Under the pieces are notes generated by a model that worked only from the letters and a program-made list of their open reading frames with translations, made no database searches and was not told the origin of the DNA. From a virus, in IMG/VR virus record IMGVR_UViG_3300046804_004946, positions 1 through 64,000 of that record: 64,000 bases of DNA; one strand, written 5' to 3'. Of this stretch, positions 1 to 4,904 are shown one piece after another; position 1 is the first letter of the stretch, and every line of letters starts with the position of its first letter. Position numbers and translations under genes: made by a program.

Positions 1-1
1 C

Positions 2-136
2 ACCCTTGCCTACGCCACCACCCTGGAGGACTGCTACTACCAGGTCCAGGGATGGCGCAGCGCCTATGGCAGCGCCGACTACATCATGGCAGAGCAGCAG
101 GAGAGCAACGGCAAATCCTACTGGGTTGCCGTTTGA
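2..136 (+). CDS. Small early protein, C-terminal part
   Basis: The reading frame is open from the window edge to a TGA at 134-136, giving at least 44 residues ending in YWVAV. The start lies outside the window. The codons are GC-rich like the following nine genes. It contains several Tyr residues and no motif I recognise. The stop is followed at once by the CCCC-TAT-GGGG element and the promoter of the next gene, so it is the first visible member of the cassette array. Function unknown. Confidence 0.7.
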   Translation, partial: TLAYATTLEDCYYQVQGWRSAYGSADYIMAEQQESNGKSYWVAV

Positions 137-205
137 CCCCTATGGGGAGGGTTGACGCCCTCCCCTTCACCCTGTAGAATTCCAGAGCAAACCGCAACCG
201 ACCCC
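137..205 (+). promoter_or_regulatory. Sigma70-type promoter with -35 in a hairpin loop
   Basis: The -35 TTGACG (152-157) and -10 TAGAAT (175-180) are 17 bp apart. The -35 is exactly the loop of an 8-bp perfect inverted repeat, left arm GGGGAGGG (144-151) and right arm CCCTCCCC (158-165). An upstream CCCC (137-140) could pair with GGGG (144-147) instead, so two hairpins compete. The leader after the -10 begins TCCAGAGCAAACCGCA and has no Shine-Dalgarno. The hairpin probably also ends the upstream transcript, although there is no U-tract. Confidence 0.75.
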
Positions 206-370
206 ATGCTGGACGGAACCATCGCCACCGCCTTTGACGACCTGACCTCCTTTCAACTGGAGGAGTGGTTGTGGGAAGGAAACCCCACCGCCAAGGAGCA
301 GCGGGCAATCCTCAAGGAACTGGCATCCCGCCAGCAGCGCCTGGAAGCAATCGCTGACCTGCTCTGGTGA
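206..370 (+). CDS. Small early protein, 54 aa, unknown function
   Basis: The start is ATG at 206, because an in-frame TTG further upstream (152) lies inside the promoter. The product is acidic to neutral and mostly helical in appearance: an N-terminal part rich in Leu, Phe and Glu, then a Lys/Arg/Gln-rich helix that ends in ADLLW. No family is recognised. It has its own promoter, and the next promoter begins directly after its stop. GC-rich codon use sets it apart from the AT-rich virion genes. Confidence 0.7.
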   Translation: MLDGTIATAFDDLTSFQLEEWLWEGNPTAKEQRAILKELASRQQRLEAIADLLW

Positions 371-436
371 CCCCTACGGGGAGGGTTGACCCCCTCCCCA
401 TCCATAGACTAGAATTCTCTCAACCGCAACCGACCG
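371..436 (+). promoter_or_regulatory. Sigma70-type promoter with -35 in a hairpin loop
   Basis: The -35 TTGACC (386-391) and -10 TAGAAT (410-415) have an 18-bp spacer. The -35 is the loop of the repeat GGGGAGGG (378-385) and CCCTCCCC (392-399). CCCC (371-374), directly after the stop codon, can pair with GGGG (378-381) in an alternative hairpin. The leader is a shortened version of the common CA-rich leader. Confidence 0.72.
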
Positions 437-622
437 ATGACCGTGACCCTGACCCCCATCTCCGCCAAGGCAAAGAACCGCCTGGCAAACCAGATGGCAG
501 GCGACCCCGTGGTGGTGGTTGAGCAGCGCCAGGGCAATGACCTGTTCTGCGTGAGCACCAACGGCAACTGGTGCGCCTGGATCAACTGCCTGACCGACCC
601 GAACTGGGCAGTTCGCTTCTGA
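437..622 (+). CDS. Small early protein, 61 aa, unknown function
   Basis: ATG at 437 follows the conserved CCGCAACCGACC leader. The product starts with a Thr-rich stretch, then a Lys/Arg/Asn helix and beta-like Val-rich and Cys/Trp-containing segments (GNWCAWINC). It looks like a small folded beta protein, but no family is recognised. The gene has its own promoter and is part of the GC-rich early array. Confidence 0.72.
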   Translation: MTVTLTPISAKAKNRLANQMAGDPVVVVEQRQGNDLFCVSTNGNWCAWINCLTDPNWAVRF

Positions 623-656
623 CCTGCTACACTACCCAAGCAACCGCAACCCCACC
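605..656 (+). promoter_or_regulatory. Extended -10 promoter (TGC-TACACT)
   Basis: TGCTACACT at 625-633 fits an extended -10 (TGn then TAnnnT). No good -35 is seen; TGGGCA at 605-610 is the nearest candidate with 17-bp spacing. The element overlaps the end of the preceding gene and is part of a 32-bp exact direct repeat (620-651) that recurs at 825-856 before the next gene. There is no GC-rich hairpin here, unlike the other cassette boundaries. Confidence 0.5.
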
Positions 657-856
657 ATGACCGACCGCACTCTCCACAATGCCATCGCTGCCATGCTCTT
701 CTGCTCTGTGAGCATCGTGGCAGGTGCCTGGACCCTGAAGGCCGCGGCAACCGTTGACGCTCACCAGGAGCGCATGGCAGACGCCCTCTGCACCGCCGAC
801 CCCGCCTGGTGCGGTGAGCGCCGCTGACCTGCTACACTACCCAAGCAACCGCAACC
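620..856 (+). repeat. 32-bp direct repeat pair (promoter-leader copies)
   Basis: The same 32 bases occur at 620-651 and 825-856. Each copy starts within the TGA stop of the upstream gene or next to it, includes TGCTACACT and ends in AAGCAACCGCAACC just before the next ATG. The pair suggests duplication of a promoter-leader cassette and marks these two gaps as a distinct subtype of the array. Confidence 0.8.
657..827 (+). CDS. Small early membrane protein, 56 aa
   Basis: ATG at 657, TGA at 825-827. Residues about 7-31 form one hydrophobic segment (HNAIAAMLFCSVSIVAGAW) flanked by an Arg near the N-terminus and a Lys after it, so a single transmembrane helix is likely. The remaining tail contains two Cys residues in the last 13 positions and ends CGERR. 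A phage early membrane protein could act on the host envelope or on superinfection, but that is inference. No family is recognised. Confidence 0.65.
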   Translation: MTDRTLHNAIAAMLFCSVSIVAGAWTLKAAATVDAHQERMADALCTADPAWCGERR

Positions 857-862
857 GCACCC
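825..862 (+). promoter_or_regulatory. Extended -10 promoter (second copy)
   Basis: TGCTACACT at 830-838 lies directly behind the TGA stop (825-827) of the membrane-protein gene. It is the second copy of the 32-bp direct repeat. The start codon at 863 is 24 bases after the -10. No -35 hexamer is evident. Confidence 0.5.
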
Positions 863-1042
863 ATGGCAATCTTCTCCCAGTGCTCCGACCTGCAGACCCG
901 CGAAACCATGTGGGTGACCCGTAAGACTGACGATGCCCCCCAGGATCGCTTCGCTGGACAGATCAACCCTGCTGAGGGGTACTGGTGGGCAGCACGGTAT
1001 GCCGAACACTACGCCGCCGACGTGGTGACCTGGGAGGGTTGA
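863..1042 (+). CDS. Small early protein, 59 aa, unknown function
   Basis: ATG at 863, TGA at 1040-1042. The product has Cys, Trp and Tyr spread through it (EGYWWAARYAEHYAAD) and an acidic end. No motif is recognised. The stop codon TGA lies inside the -35 box TTGACC of the next promoter, so coding and promoter sequence overlap. Confidence 0.7.
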   Translation: MAIFSQCSDLQTRETMWVTRKTDDAPQDRFAGQINPAEGYWWAARYAEHYAADVVTWEG

Positions 1043-1092
1043 CCTCCCACCGCCGACCCTGTAGAATTCCAGAGCAAACCGCAACGGACCCG
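1032..1092 (+). promoter_or_regulatory. Sigma70-type promoter overlapping a stop codon
   Basis: The -35 TTGACC (1039-1044) and -10 TAGAAT (1062-1067) are 17 bp apart. The TGA stop of the upstream gene is contained in the -35. GGGAGG (1032-1037) and CCTCCC (1043-1048) form a 6-bp stem with GTTGA in the loop. The shared leader CCAGAGCAAACCGCA follows the -10. Confidence 0.72.
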
Positions 1093-1290
1093 ATGACCAG
1101 CACCTGCCTCTACCGCATCGAACTGGACCGTGCCGATGGCACTACTGCCGTAGAGTACCGCCGCCGCCGCCGTCCCACCACGCCCAAGGGGTTTGACCGC
1201 CAGCACAACAACGTGGTCAACTCCATCCTGGAGGAGATCCGCTACTACCGCATCGAAGGATGGAAGCGCCTGACCGTGACGCGGGTGTGA
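1093..1290 (+). CDS. Small basic early protein, 65 aa
   Basis: ATG at 1093 after the shared leader. An upstream in-frame start would sit within the promoter of this gene. The protein has a run of five Arg (YRRRRRP, residues about 22-28) and a basic C-terminus, so it is strongly positively charged and could bind nucleic acid. No domain is recognised. It has its own promoter in the array. Confidence 0.7.
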   Translation: MTSTCLYRIELDRADGTTAVEYRRRRRPTTPKGFDRQHNNVVNSILEEIRYYRIEGWKRLTVTRV

Positions 1291-1348
1291 GGGGTTGACC
1301 CCCTCCCCTTCATCCTGTAGAATTCTCAAGCAAACCGCACCACACCCG
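1289..1348 (+). promoter_or_regulatory. Sigma70-type promoter with GC-rich hairpin
   Basis: The -35 TTGACC (1295-1300) and -10 TAGAAT (1318-1323) have a 17-bp spacer. GAGGGG (1289-1294) pairs with CCCCTC (1300-1305) around the -35, and the left arm starts within the TGA stop of the upstream gene. The leader carries AAGCAAACCGCA before the ATG. Confidence 0.7.
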
Positions 1349-1567
1349 ATGACCACCCTCACCCTGACCGTGACCCCTGCCATCGCTGATGAGATCTGCC
1401 ATGCCCTGATCGACGCAGGCATCCGCTGGTTTGAGAATGAGGAGGCCGCCCGCGCTGGTGAGAATGACCTGAGTGCCGACTCCTGCCGCAGCATCCGTGA
1501 GAGCGCCTTCGCCATCCGTGCCATGATCCGTGAGCAGATGGAGCAGCAGATGGCAGAGCAGATCTGA
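1349..1567 (+). CDS. Small early protein, 72 aa, helical
   Basis: ATG at 1349. It starts with a Thr/Leu beta-like strand and continues as a long predicted helix rich in Glu, Ala, Arg and Met, ending in a Gln/Met/Glu repeat (QMEQQMAEQ). The C-terminal part may form a coiled coil. No family is recognised. It sits between two hairpin promoters of the array. Confidence 0.7.
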   Translation: MTTLTLTVTPAIADEICHALIDAGIRWFENEEAARAGENDLSADSCRSIRESAFAIRAMIREQMEQQMAEQI

Positions 1568-1633
1568 CCCCCCAGGGGGGTTGGCAAACGACCCCCCATC
1601 CTGTAGAATTCCAGAGCAAACGCATCGCACCCG
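1568..1633 (+). promoter_or_regulatory. Sigma70-type promoter with -35 in a hairpin loop
   Basis: The -35 TTGGCA (1581-1586) and -10 TAGAAT (1604-1609) have a 17-bp spacer. GGGGGGT (1575-1581) pairs with ACCCCCC (1591-1597). CCCCCC (1568-1573), directly after the stop, can pair with GGGGGG in a competing hairpin. This gap uses different stem bases from its neighbours but keeps the pairing. Confidence 0.7.
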
Positions 1634-1858
1634 ATGACCACCGCCCTCCGCGACTGCCTCAACGTGTACGCCCCTGGCACCACCTTCTCCGACATTCTGT
1701 GGGATTGCTCTCACCCCGCCGACGACACCATCGCCTGGCACATCGCCCTGGAGTCTGCAGAGATGCACTCCTGCCTCTACGACTTCCGCAAGGAGTACGG
1801 GCACCTGCAGGGTGAGCGCATCGACTGCGGTGAGTTCCTCTCCTGGTTGGGGTACTGA
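1634..1858 (+). CDS. Small acidic early protein, 74 aa
   Basis: ATG at 1634 after a CATCGCACCCG leader. The product has four Cys (residues about 8, 25, 47 and 65) and two His-containing segments (CSHPADDTIAWHI and EMHSC), so metal binding is possible but unproven. It ends FLSWLGY. No family is recognised. Confidence 0.7.
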   Translation: MTTALRDCLNVYAPGTTFSDILWDCSHPADDTIAWHIALESAEMHSCLYDFRKEYGHLQGERIDCGEFLSWLGY

Positions 1859-1928
1859 CCCCTATGGGGCACCTTGACGGGTGCCCCGCCCACCCTGTAG
1901 AATTCCAGAGCAAACCGCAACGCACCCG
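1859..1928 (+). promoter_or_regulatory. Sigma70-type promoter with -35 in a hairpin loop
   Basis: The -35 TTGACG (1874-1879) and -10 TAGAAT (1898-1903) have an 18-bp spacer. The -35 is exactly the loop of an 8-bp perfect repeat, GGGGCACC (1866-1873) and GGTGCCCC (1880-1887). Its arms differ from those of the first promoters at several paired positions, which is compensatory change. CCCC (1859-1862) can pair with GGGG (1866-1869) instead. Confidence 0.75.
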
Positions 1929-2189
1929 ATGCTGACCTCCATCATCCGCACCGCGATCCGCACCCGCCTGATCAACGACGGCCCGATGACCTGCAGCGAC
2001 CTGGTTCGCGCCATGGGCATGGACCCCCGCCGCCATAAGGGCACCATCCACGCCCTCATGGTTGACATGGAGAAGGGCGGCACCCTGGATGCCACCCGCT
2101 CCGACAGCGGCAAGCGTGACCTCTGGTTCATCGTGCCCACCGCGATCCGCAAGCGTGATCGCCTGGTTGCCGCGATGGCAGGCATCTGA
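1929..2189 (+). CDS. Small basic early protein, possible winged-helix DNA-binding
   Basis: ATG at 1929, 86 residues. The middle part has the pattern of a small winged helix-turn-helix: a helix (IIRTAIRTRLIN), a second (CSDLVRAMGM), then a helix with basic residues (RRHKGTIHALMVDMEKGG) and a beta pair (TLDATR, LWFIVP). The C-terminus is basic. This is fold-level inference only. A DNA-binding early protein would be a plausible regulator of the array itself or of host promoters. Confidence 0.65.
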   Translation: MLTSIIRTAIRTRLINDGPMTCSDLVRAMGMDPRRHKGTIHALMVDMEKGGTLDATRSDSGKRDLWFIVPTAIRKRDRLVAAMAGI

Positions 2190-2259
2190 TCCTACAGGGG
2201 GTGGGTTGACCCCTGCCCCCTGACCCTGTAGAATTCCAGAGCAAACCGCACCACACCCG
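2190..2259 (+). promoter_or_regulatory. Sigma70-type promoter with GC-rich hairpin
   Basis: The -35 TTGACC (2206-2211) and -10 TAGAAT (2229-2234) have a 17-bp spacer. CAGGGGG (2195-2201) pairs with CCCCCTG (2216-2222), and the -35 is in the loop. The shared leader CCAGAGCAAACCGCA follows. Confidence 0.7.
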
Positions 2260-2451
2260 ATGACCACCACCACCATCGACGGCATCCAGTTCACGATCAC
2301 CCGCCTGCCCGTTGCCCATGGCACCCGTGCCAACCGCTGGGCAAATCAGATCAAGGGCGGCAGCACCCGCGTTCGCACCCATGGCGGCGCTGCTGGTTCA
2401 CGCGGCACCCGCATGAGCACCACGAACAGCGCCCTGGGCGACGTGCAGTGA
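2260..2451 (+). CDS. Small basic early protein, 63 aa, last of the array
   Basis: ATG at 2260. The product begins with a Thr-rich beta strand and continues with a Gly/Arg/Ser-rich basic tail (HGGAAGSRGTR), likely disordered. No family is recognised. It is followed by a strong GC-rich hairpin, after which base composition drops sharply, so it closes the GC-rich segment. Confidence 0.65.
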   Translation: MTTTTIDGIQFTITRLPVAHGTRANRWANQIKGGSTRVRTHGGAAGSRGTRMSTTNSALGDVQ

Positions 2452-2457
2452 CAGTTC

Positions 2458-2479
2458 GGGGGGCGGCACACGCCCCCCT
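2458..2479 (+). terminator. GC-rich hairpin closing the early array
   Basis: GGGGGGC and GCCCCCC pair around a short GGCACAC loop, 6 bases after the last early gene. The following bases (TGTTCGTTCG) are only partly T-rich, so it may be an imperfect intrinsic terminator. Confidence 0.6.
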
Positions 2480-2698
2480 GTTCGTTCGTGCAAAATCACA
2501 GTATTATGGTATAACGGTATCGTGATGGCGGGGCGCGTGGTTTATAAAAACGATGGATCCCTCAATCTATAAAGTGTTACCCAAATGAGACTTATAATTC
2601 TCTGAACCTAAAAAAATTTCCCCCATAAAAATTCGCCCCACAGGTCGATTATAATTTCAAAATATACTATATAAAACAAAATACAAAACAAGAATGGA
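2480..2698. other. Intergenic transition from GC-rich to AT-rich DNA
   Basis: No gene of convincing length is seen. The sequence changes from GC-rich to AT-rich near 2490-2600. It has several -10-like words without good -35 partners: TATTAT (2502-2507), TATAAT (2593-2598) and TATAAT (2650-2655). One or more may drive the next gene, but none can be chosen from sequence alone. Confidence 0.5.
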
Positions 2699-2872
2699 AT
2701 GAAGAAGAACTTTGAAGAAAGCTGCCAGCTATTGCAAGTAGATCCAGTAAGTGGTGAGTATTATATTACAATTCCTGAATGGGTGGTAAATGAATTTTCA
2801 TGGTACGAAGATACTGAGATAAAATTAAAAGTCGACGGAGATGAAATAGTTCTGAAAGAGAACAAAAATTGA
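2699..2872 (+). CDS. AbrB/MazE-like small DNA-binding protein, 57 aa
   Basis: ATG at 2699 and TGA at 2870-2872. The protein fits the swapped-hairpin AbrB/MazE pattern: a beta strand with GEYYITIPEWVVNEF (compare the G-x-hydrophobic-TIP start of this family), a turn with DTEIKLKVDGD, and a final strand EIVLKEN. Such domains bind DNA as dimers, as antitoxins or transition regulators. No toxin gene lies next to it. Its stop codon lies inside the -35 of the next promoter. It is the first gene in the AT-rich part and is likely a phage transcription regulator. Confidence 0.6.
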   Translation: MKKNFEESCQLLQVDPVSGEYYITIPEWVVNEFSWYEDTEIKLKVDGDEIVLKENKN

Positions 2873-2897
2873 CATTTTATACATAATACTGTATGAT
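2869..2897 (+). promoter_or_regulatory. Sigma70 promoter overlapping a stop codon
   Basis: TTGACA (2869-2874) and TATGAT (2892-2897) are exactly 17 bp apart. The TGA stop of the AbrB-like gene (2870-2872) is inside the -35. This should drive the glycosyltransferase gene (ATG 2921). The arrangement repeats the stop-in-minus-35 design seen at 1039. Confidence 0.7.
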
Positions 2898-2920
2898 ACT
2901 GAAGTAAAATTATTCCTATT

Positions 2921-3682
2921 ATGGCTAAAGGATTTACCGTAAAAGCAAAGGCACCAGTTGCCACAAGTTCAGCCGATCCAGAGTTTGATTTTGAAAAAGC
3001 AAAAGAAATGATTCGTGGAAAATCAATCGTTTTTTGCTTACCTGGAAGAGGTTGTTCGTATACATTTCTAAAGAGTTTTATTCAAATGTGCTTCGACCTC
3101 GTGCAGAACGGGGCAAGTATTCAAATTTCTCAAGATTACAGTTCCATGGTAAATTTTGCCCGCTGTAAGTGTTTGGGGGCAAACGTTCTTCGTGGACCTG
3201 ATCAACTTCCTTGGGACGGAAAACTTAATTATGATTATCAACTTTGGATTGACTCTGATATTGTATTCAACACTGAAAAGTTTTTACAATTGGTTTTGAT
3301 GGATAAAGATATTGCAGCAGGTTGGTATTGTACCGAAGACGGCATGACTACTTCCGTTGCACACTGGTTAGATGAAGAAGATTTCCGCAGTAATGGTGGA
3401 GTTATGAATCATGAAACTCTTGAAACAATCTCCAAGCGCCGCAAACCATTTACAGTTGATTATACTGGATTTGGTTGGTTGCTGATTAAGCACGGTGTAT
3501 TTGAGCATTCGGATATGAAATATCCTTGGTTTGCTCCAAAGATGCAAGTTTTTGAATCTGGTGATGTTCAAGACATGTGTGGAGAAGATGTCAGTTTCTG
3601 TTTGGATGCAAAGGAAGCAGGCTTTGAAATTTGGTGCGATCCACGTGTACGAGTCGGTCACGAAAAAACAAGAGTTATTTGA
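2921..3682 (+). CDS. Glycosyltransferase-like protein, GT-A type
   Basis: 253 residues. A central LWIDSDIVF segment (residues about 109-117) fits the DxD metal and nucleotide-sugar motif of GT-A enzymes. It is followed by a variable acceptor region and a C-terminal GEDVSFCLDAKEAGFEIWCDP stretch that is typical of the catalytic-base area of family 2-like transferases. The likely role is transfer of a sugar to DNA, virion protein or host surface; the substrate is unknown. Its stop overlaps the next ATG by one base (TGATG), so the genes are co-transcribed. A sigma70 promoter lies just upstream. Confidence 0.75.
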   Translation: MAKGFTVKAKAPVATSSADPEFDFEKAKEMIRGKSIVFCLPGRGCSYTFLKSFIQMCFDLVQNGASIQISQDYSSMVNFARCKCLGANVLRGPDQLPWDGKLNYDYQLWIDSDIVFNTEKFLQLVLMDKDIAAGWYCTEDGMTTSVAHWLDEEDFRSNGGVMNHETLETISKRRKPFTVDYTGFGWLLIKHGVFEHSDMKYPWFAPKMQVFESGDVQDMCGEDVSFCLDAKEAGFEIWCDPRVRVGHEKTRVI

Positions 3683-3852
3683 TGTCTAACAAATCTGGCG
3701 AAAAATACAATATTCTCTGTAGAGGACGTAAAATTTACACTAATTTATCAGAGGATGAATTTTTTCAAATCTTGGAGGATCTGTCCTTCCAGTATTATAA
3801 GACAGGTTCTCCAAACCCTTCTGAAATACAAACTGAAATAGTAGGAGATTAA
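3682..3852 (+). CDS. Conserved small phage protein, 56 aa
   Basis: ATG 3682 overlaps the glycosyltransferase stop. The sequence (NILCRGRKIYTNLSEDEFFQILEDLSFQYY) has a short beta part followed by an acidic helix. I recall similar short proteins in cyanomyoviruses, but no function is known to me. Translational coupling to the upstream gene is likely. Confidence 0.65.
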   Translation: MSNKSGEKYNILCRGRKIYTNLSEDEFFQILEDLSFQYYKTGSPNPSEIQTEIVGD

Positions 3853-3854
3853 TC

Positions 3855-4007
3855 ATGGCAGTAAAAGCAAAAGGTGGTCTGAATAAGCGCACGTCTTATA
3901 TTCCTGGACCTCCGAAGAAAACAAGGCAAGGAGACGGTGATGGCACCAAGTATGCTGCTACGTCTCGCAATAAGGCTCGTAAAAAGTATAGAGGACAAGG
4001 AAAATAG
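3855..4007 (+). CDS. Very basic small protein, 50 aa
   Basis: ATG at 3855 with a Shine-Dalgarno (AGGAGA, about 6 bases upstream). The protein is rich in Lys, Arg and Gly, has no hydrophobic core and ends KYRGQGK. It could bind nucleic acid or the ribosome. It is too short for most gene callers, but the ribosome site, codon use and spacing to both neighbours (2 and 6 bases) support it. Confidence 0.65.
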   Translation: MAVKAKGGLNKRTSYIPGPPKKTRQGDGDGTKYAATSRNKARKKYRGQGK

Positions 4008-4013
4008 TCCAAA

Positions 4014-4220
4014 ATGATTCAATTAAACCCCACAATCCCAGTCATTACCCCAAAAGGTAGTGGTTGGGCATTTTTTTTAATTGATAGATCACAAGAACAC
4101 GACCTTGAATGGGTCGTTTTTCTTGATGATGGTGGTTTTTGTTGGACTTTCCGCAATAAAGACATCAGAATTCAAGAAAATCAAACTTTTTCTCGTAAAA
4201 ATATAGCAAATTTTCAGTAA
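4014..4220 (+). CDS. Conserved hypothetical protein, 68 aa
   Basis: ATG at 4014, 6 bases after the preceding stop. It is a compact beta-rich protein (IPVITPKGSGWAFFLIDRS, DLEWVVFLDDGG, WTFRNKDIRI) that resembles short conserved cyanophage proteins placed before the tail genes. No motif points to a function. A late-promoter-like AATAAATA overlaps its end. Confidence 0.65.
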   Translation: MIQLNPTIPVITPKGSGWAFFLIDRSQEHDLEWVVFLDDGGFCWTFRNKDIRIQENQTFSRKNIANFQ

Positions 4221-4227
4221 ATAAATA
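4220..4227 (+). promoter_or_regulatory. T4-type late promoter (AATAAATA)
   Basis: AATAAATA, one base from the T4 late consensus TATAAATA, lies 35 bp before the speD start. gp55, which recognises this element in T4, is encoded at 48710. Confidence 0.5.
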
Positions 4228-4262
4228 AATTTTTGCTTATTTTTGCATTGGAACAGTTTTCA

Positions 4263-4589
4263 ATGGGTAATCACCTCCTCTTAGAGGTGTATGATGTTCA
4301 ATATGACCTCATAAATGACATAAATTCTCTTCAAAATGTCATGATTAGAGGTATTGAACGTGCAAAAATGACTATTTTGAACATTTTTTCACATTGTTTT
4401 ATACCACAGGGGTGTACAATCGTGATTGCCCTTTCGGAAAGTCATGTTTCTTGCCATACATGGCCTGAAAATGGGTGTTTAGCAATAGATGTTTATACTT
4501 GTGGAGAAGGAAATCCTAAGTTAATTGCTCTTGAACTGTTAAAATACCTAAATTCCGAAAATTACACTCTAAGATACGTTAATCGTTAA
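4263..4589 (+). CDS. speD: S-adenosylmethionine decarboxylase proenzyme
   Basis: This is a pyruvoyl-dependent enzyme that makes decarboxylated SAM for spermidine synthesis. The chosen ATG (4263) gives MGNHLLLEVYDV, the usual short bacterial SpeD start, and 108 residues. The self-cleavage site is ESHVS: E59 and S60 (the future pyruvoyl), with H65 and C80 at the same offsets as the catalytic His and Cys of the bacterial class (5 and 20 after Ser). The C-terminus SENYTLRYVNR is also typical. speD is a known auxiliary gene of T4-like cyanophages. It is preceded by a late-type promoter. Confidence 0.92.
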   Translation: MGNHLLLEVYDVQYDLINDINSLQNVMIRGIERAKMTILNIFSHCFIPQGCTIVIALSESHVSCHTWPENGCLAIDVYTCGEGNPKLIALELLKYLNSENYTLRYVNR

Positions 4590-4630
4590 ATAGTGGTAGG
4601 GGAGATAGCAACCTCCTTCCAAAAAAAGTT

Positions 4631-4650
4631 CTGTTTTTACCAAAAAACAG
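4631..4650 (+). promoter_or_regulatory. Hairpin next to a ribosome binding site
   Basis: CTGTTTTT (4631-4638) pairs perfectly with AAAAACAG (4643-4650) around a 4-base loop. The Shine-Dalgarno CAGGAG (4648-4653) of the next gene starts inside the right arm. The hairpin could lower initiation at 4659 or protect the 5' end after speD. Confidence 0.5.
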
Positions 4651-4658
4651 GAGCTAAA

Positions 4659-4904
4659 ATGTCCAATTTACCAGTAGATAGAGATCAAAACTACATGTAT
4701 CATATGTGGGGAACCACAAAACTTGTAACCGATTACAATTCCTCTTTAGAAAAGAAAAAAGTGATCCAAGAAATTATGCATGATGAAATTGCAAAGAACA
4801 AATTTAATTTATCTGAAACATCTCACAAATCTATAAGGAATGATACCGATTATGATGATTGGGATTATGGAACTGAACCAATTTATGGACGTCCATGGTC
4901 CTAA
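4659..4904 (+). CDS. Conserved hypothetical protein, 81 aa
   Basis: ATG at 4659 has a good Shine-Dalgarno (GGAG 6 bases away). The product has a mixed helical centre (SSLEKKKVIQEIMHDEIAKNK) and an acidic, Tyr/Trp-rich tail (DYDDWDYGTEPIYGRPW). No family is recognised by name. It stands just before the gp25 late promoter, so it may be a late protein or a small virion accessory. Confidence 0.65.
   Translation: MSNLPVDRDQNYMYHMWGTTKLVTDYNSSLEKKKVIQEIMHDEIAKNKFNLSETSHKSIRNDTDYDDWDYGTEPIYGRPWS

Noticed and set aside
152-205. Upstream TTG start giving a longer first complete early protein
   Set aside because: The TTG is the -35 box itself, and the codons between would be promoter and untranscribed DNA.
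84-2382. Long open frames on the minus strand across the GC-rich early region
   Set aside because: They run through the promoters and leaders of the plus-strand genes, repeat the translation of the shared leader in antisense (for example LEFYR) and lack ribosome sites. High GC makes antisense frames open.
1-2480. CRISPR-like array, because a short sequence recurs between variable parts
   Set aside because: Repeats are promoter and leader copies, spacing is irregular, and the parts between them are coding frames, not spacers.
4593-4658. Upstream GTG start for the gene at 4659
   Set aside because: ATG 4659 has a well-spaced GGAG; the upstream part would translate the hairpin and lacks a ribosome site.
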